Positions 60,761 to 64,000 of a stretch of DNA of 64,000 nucleotides are shown here, one piece after another; the stretch's first letter is position 1, and the number at the start of each line of letters is the position of its first letter. Source of the stretch: Muricea muricata (lineage: Eukaryota; Cnidaria; Anthozoa; Malacalcyonacea; Plexauridae); contig OY979717.1 in the NCBI GenBank assembly GCA_963855995.1, positions 36,723,497-36,787,496 of the forward strand, in the 5' to 3' direction. The notes beneath the pieces are model-generated. The model was not told the origin of the DNA, ran no database searches, and saw nothing but the letters and a program-made list of their open reading frames with translations. Both the position numbers and the translations under genes were made by a program.

Positions 60761-60812
60761 ACCAGGGCCACTGCGAAGTGCAGCGAAGCTTGGGCCTGGG
60801 GATGAGGATGGT
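60750..60812 (+). repeat. Outer inverted repeat, right copy
   Basis: AACAGCCTGAACCAGGGCCA..GAAGCTTGGGCCTGGGGATG, the inverse of 58408-58466. Confidence 0.8.
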
Positions 60813-61258
60813 GAATTGTGTTCCCGTAGTTGATCTCTCCTGTGCTTCGAGAACTTTTCTCCGGGTACTCGGGCTTTCCTCCCTCAGTAAACAAACTCCC
60901 TCAGTAAAAATAAAATAAAAAACGCTTTTTGTATTTCTTTTTAGACAAATGACGCCAACTTTACCTTCTAAGATTGTATCAGTTCTGACCCACTACACAT
61001 GCGTGTGCTAGAGGTGCAGAAGATACATGGCTGCACACTTGCGTAAAAGACTAACATTACTCTTGCAGATTACTTGGCTGTTCTATACAAACATTTTCGG
61101 TGAATTACTTGTGCATAGTGAATTATTACGAATTATAAATTAGCGCATATTTAATTTAAATACTTCGCGTACGAACATAAAAAGTGTGGTAGAAAATAAA
61201 TTCAGTGAAATTTACTATTGTATGGATTTGGTGATGATATTAATTTTAAAGGTTAGCG

Positions 61259-61713
61259 TCGCAGTATCGAGAGCATTGATCTGTATCATACTGGATCACG
61301 CATTCATGATTAAATTTTGAGGTTCATCGCCGTCAGTATGGTACTCCAGGTCCAGTGTCCTTTGCGGGTGTAAGAGTGATCTTTTAAGCAGAGTTTTCAT
61401 TTTCCGTAAATTTCCTGAATATAAGGAAGTTTCTGTACATGTTGGTAATGCTGATTGTCCGCCGTCTGTAATAATTCCGTGTTCTCAGTACGCGAAATAA
61501 AATTTTAATCCAAGCCCTAAATCTAATCAAAAACTTGACAAATAAAACGCTGGTTAGGTTAGGGTTTGGGCTAGGGCTTGCATTAAGATTTATATGAGAA
61601 CACGGAATTATTACCCCGCCGTCTTGGTGCTCCAAATTCGTGATTTCCGTTGGCTTCACAAGATCCAACTAGATGCGTGATCCGGTTTTATACAGATCAA
61701 TGATCGAGAGCCT
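61259..61713. repeat. Imperfect inverted repeat enclosing a nested MITE
   Basis: CATTGATCTGTATCATACTG..GGATCACGCATTC at the left and its imperfect complement at 61672-61712. Confidence 0.6.
61468..61614. mobile_element. 147-bp MITE with a 9-bp target duplication
   Basis: GTAATAATTCCGTGTTCTC is inverted at both ends. CCGCCGTCT is at 61459-61467 and 61616-61624, with one extra C. The interior includes GGTTAGGTTAGGGTTTGGG. Confidence 0.85.
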
Positions 61714-61795
61714 TTGATATTGTTTCTACTCATCCAAAATCAACAAATGATGTTTTAAAATAGATTGTTTAGTAGATGTTTAGAAAGAACTGACA

Positions 61796-61833
61796 GCGTT
61801 TTACACGGATCACGTGAGTGAACCGTGTAAAAC
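61796..61833. repeat. Short hairpin
   Basis: GTTTTACACGGATCAC and GTGAACCGTGTAAAAC-type arms around GTGA. Confidence 0.7.
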
Positions 61834-62412
61834 CATGGGGTTTTTTGTTGTTTTGTTTCCTTGTTTTTTCCCGTTTTGAGTGGCGCGTCGTGCCAAATTG
61901 AATTAATAATTAGAGGACTGCCATCGAGTGGGGGCCAATCAGAGAGCTGTATTAGAATATTTTTGCATTTATAAATAGTCTTGATAATTTAACATTGACT
62001 AGTTCAGTTAGAACCTAGTCGGTTTACTCGTTTAACGACGATTTTACAAGTAGTTGGACGGGAATTACTTGCGCTTGCAAAAGTTCTGGCGCCGGTTGTA
62101 TAGAAAGTGCTAAAAGTCAACTATGATTAGTGAAAACGTCGACTCATCAGAACCACGAATTTGTCCTTAATCACTATTAACTACAAAACAGTGATTAAAA
62201 AGTGATTAAGTGTTATATACAACCGGACCCCGAAAGTTAATTGAACGGAAGATAAAAGGAAAAGGGCGAGAATAACTGTAATAGTGTGGCTTTAACAGCG
62301 TTCGAATTTTTTGCACGGCAAATTTTTTAGTGATATTATAACCTGACCTAGCAGCGGATAAATAGTTCAGTAGCGAGCAGTTTGGAAACTGTGTTTTCAC
62401 TATTCAAGCTTA

Positions 62413-63244
62413 CCGTAAATGCTTTAATTAACCCCCCTCCCCATTCAAATAAACGCCCCCAGTAATATTTAAGTTTGTATTAGACGCCTCTCTCTAGTAA
62501 ACGCCCCGTGTCTAATAGACGTCCCTCGAATCGCTTTAAGGCTTAAAGCAAAATTAAACGATACACACAGTAACATTAAATAATTCATTTATTGGTGCCT
62601 TGTGCGGTTGTCGTGCTTATGATCTCCTGTTCGATTTCAATCTCGAAGTACGGATATCACTCCTTGATCCTTTTGATTTCTGTGTTCAATATGTCGGCAA
62701 CTTTCTTTCGTTTTGTTCTAGCTTGAAGACATCCAGGAACAACAAGACCCACTTCATGTTTTCGCTTTCCACAAACGTCGACAGTAAGAGAATTCGTTTC
62801 TGAGGTGGCTAGAAAACCAGCCAGTACTCTTGATAGCCCAACAGGCGCATGCCCTGCTAAATCCAGATATTCACCCTCTGGAGATATTTTGACTTTATAC
62901 ACACCGCCTGCATTAACATCAAATTCTTTCGCCTCTTCGCGCTTGTCTTTCTTGCAGATTAAAACTTCTTCCAGAACAAGGGTCTACGTCGTCTTGTACA
63001 CATCATGCCCACTTATTGCTGCCTTGAACTTCATTTCATATGCCATGAAACGAGTCTATGACAGCCTGTTTAGTCTTCGTGCAAAACATGTCTACTACAT
63101 GCGATGAAGCTGCATCGCACAAAGGGGAGAAAAAGAGAAGCTTTACTATGTCGCAAAAATGCGAAGCTATAGACTACGCGGAAAAGGAATCAAATCGAGC
63201 AGCGGCCAAAAAATGTAAAGGGCCGTTTATTAGAGCATTTACGG
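62413..63244. mobile_element. 832-bp DNA transposon with TA targets
   Basis: CCGTAAATGCTTTAATTAA at the left and its near complement AATAAACGGCCCTTT..-side end GCATTTACGG at the right, TA on both flanks. It contains two gene fragments on opposite strands. Confidence 0.72.
62650..63080 (-). pseudogene. Degenerate uncharacterised domain fragment
   Basis: Reads MKFKAAISGHDVYKT, a stop, then VYKVKISPEGEYLDLAGHAP, VGLSRVLAGFL and VCGKRKHEVGLVVPG. The layout (HVYK-W-P start, VGH-P- middle, GLVVPC end) is that of an uncharacterised HIRAN-like family abundant in invertebrate genomes. The name is uncertain. Confidence 0.4.
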
Positions 63245-63282
63245 TATTCAGCGGTGCTATTGATCGATCTGAAAATAGATAA
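63088..63282 (+). pseudogene. Truncated HTH transposase N terminus (brinker/pogo-like)
   Basis: KKRSFTMSQKCEAIDYAEKE then SNRAAAKK matches a homeodomain-like HTH of brinker-type DNA-binding domains found in transposases. It is cut off by the element's right end. Confidence 0.5.
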
Positions 63283-63286
63283 CCTG

Positions 63287-63637
63287 GATCATAGTTAATA
63301 GAGCTGGACGGTTTGGAAACTTATTAGAACTACAATTAAAGTCATCATCTATGTTTTTGTTCTGGTTTATGCAGAAATAAGGTTGTTCGTCGTCACGTGC
63401 GTATTGTATTTTTACCTAACTAACCAATAGCAACGTTTTAGGAAAGTTAGCCATCCGCGACTTGAACAATAGGGTAATTCAAGAACTCCTATTGGTGGAT
63501 TTGGCAAAAACACAATGCACACGTGACGATGAAGAACTATATTTTTTCATAAGTTGACCAACATAGATAAAGAGTTACATTGTTATTCTAATGACTTGCC
63601 AAACCATCTACTCTATTAACTATGCCTGGATAGAGTT
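63287..63637. mobile_element. Foldback MITE, ~130-bp imperfect arms
   Basis: CCTGGATCATAGTTAATAGA and, from the other strand, TCCAGGCATAGTTAATAGAG. Inner pairs include ATCTATGTTTTTG and GTCGTCACGTG with their partners. Confidence 0.75.
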
Positions 63638-63639
63638 TC

Positions 63640-64000
63640 TATACCTACAAAAATCCTGGCCACTTTGATTTCACACACCCGATTCTTGGGACCACTTATG
63701 GCGTCTGAACAAGGAGTGCAATAGTGCATTCGAAGCTGCATCTGAGCAATTTACACTGTGTTGGGCTAGTTAACTATCAAATTTAAGTAGTAAACATTTA
63801 TTGAGCAAGTAGTAGACATTTATAGAGCGATGGTATTTTGTCAATTTTAACCGATTTGGTTAATTTTGGCCTTTTCTCGGCAGAAAAAAACTGTTCGCGT
63901 GTGGTCGGTTGTCGACAGCAGTGACTATAAGTATTTTCGAGCGAGAATCTTGAAATTTGTCACCTCACACTACCTGTCTGCGTTACAAGTCAAAGAAATC
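63640..64000. other. Right edge, nothing recognised
   Basis: No coding or repeat content seen. Confidence 0.4.

Overview
The window is animal nuclear DNA: AT-rich, long introns with GT/AG splice sites, two recognisable multi-exon gene families, and a dense load of short inverted-repeat transposons. The transposon mix (Penelope-like, CR1/L2/jockey-type, hAT, mariner-type, THAP-bearing, many foldback MITEs) and protein sequence clearly similar to, but diverged from, vertebrate homologues suggest an invertebrate, most likely an anthozoan cnidarian (coral or anemone). The taxon is inference.

Layout. (1) 1-10,003, minus strand: first four coding exons of a NOX5-like calcium-regulated NADPH oxidase (copy B), running off the left edge. 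Its intron 1 holds a 2.6-kb inverted duplication built from two Penelope-like element 3' ends, each with a hammerhead ribozyme motif, plus long (AT)n tracts. (2) 10-23.4 kb: intergenic DNA between the oxidase copies, with a diverged three-copy segmental repeat, a 3-kb hAT-type element with a decayed non-LTR reverse transcriptase inside it, a ~126-bp tandem array, a decayed hAT/DUF4371 transposase, a perfect 46-bp palindrome and a MITE carrying a tRNA-like Pol III unit. (3) 23,457-36,040, minus: a full-length NOX5-like gene (copy A), 16 coding exons reconstructed from splice signals and phase, about 932 codons, with a 4-bp tandem duplication in exon 9 that breaks the frame. (4) 36-51 kb: no recognisable host gene; several TIR or foldback elements, one with ~450-bp terminal inverted repeats. 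(5) 51,092-58,085, plus: complete six-exon V-ATPase subunit c'' (ATP6V0B) gene with three transposons in its introns. (6) 58.4-64 kb: hAT-type element with exact 8-bp target duplication, a decayed RecQ-like fragment, nested MITEs and a DNA transposon with TA target sites and gene fragments.

The two oxidase copies lie in tandem in the same orientation, with the same intron positions and phases in the four exons that can be compared. They share TATA-like promoter sequence and a 26-base intronic block, so they are recent enough duplicates for non-coding homology to survive. The oxidase and the proton-pump gene are neighbours but show no sign of shared regulation. The strongest leads are the oxidase duplication with its frameshift, the ribozyme-bearing Penelope palindrome, and the tRNA-containing MITE.
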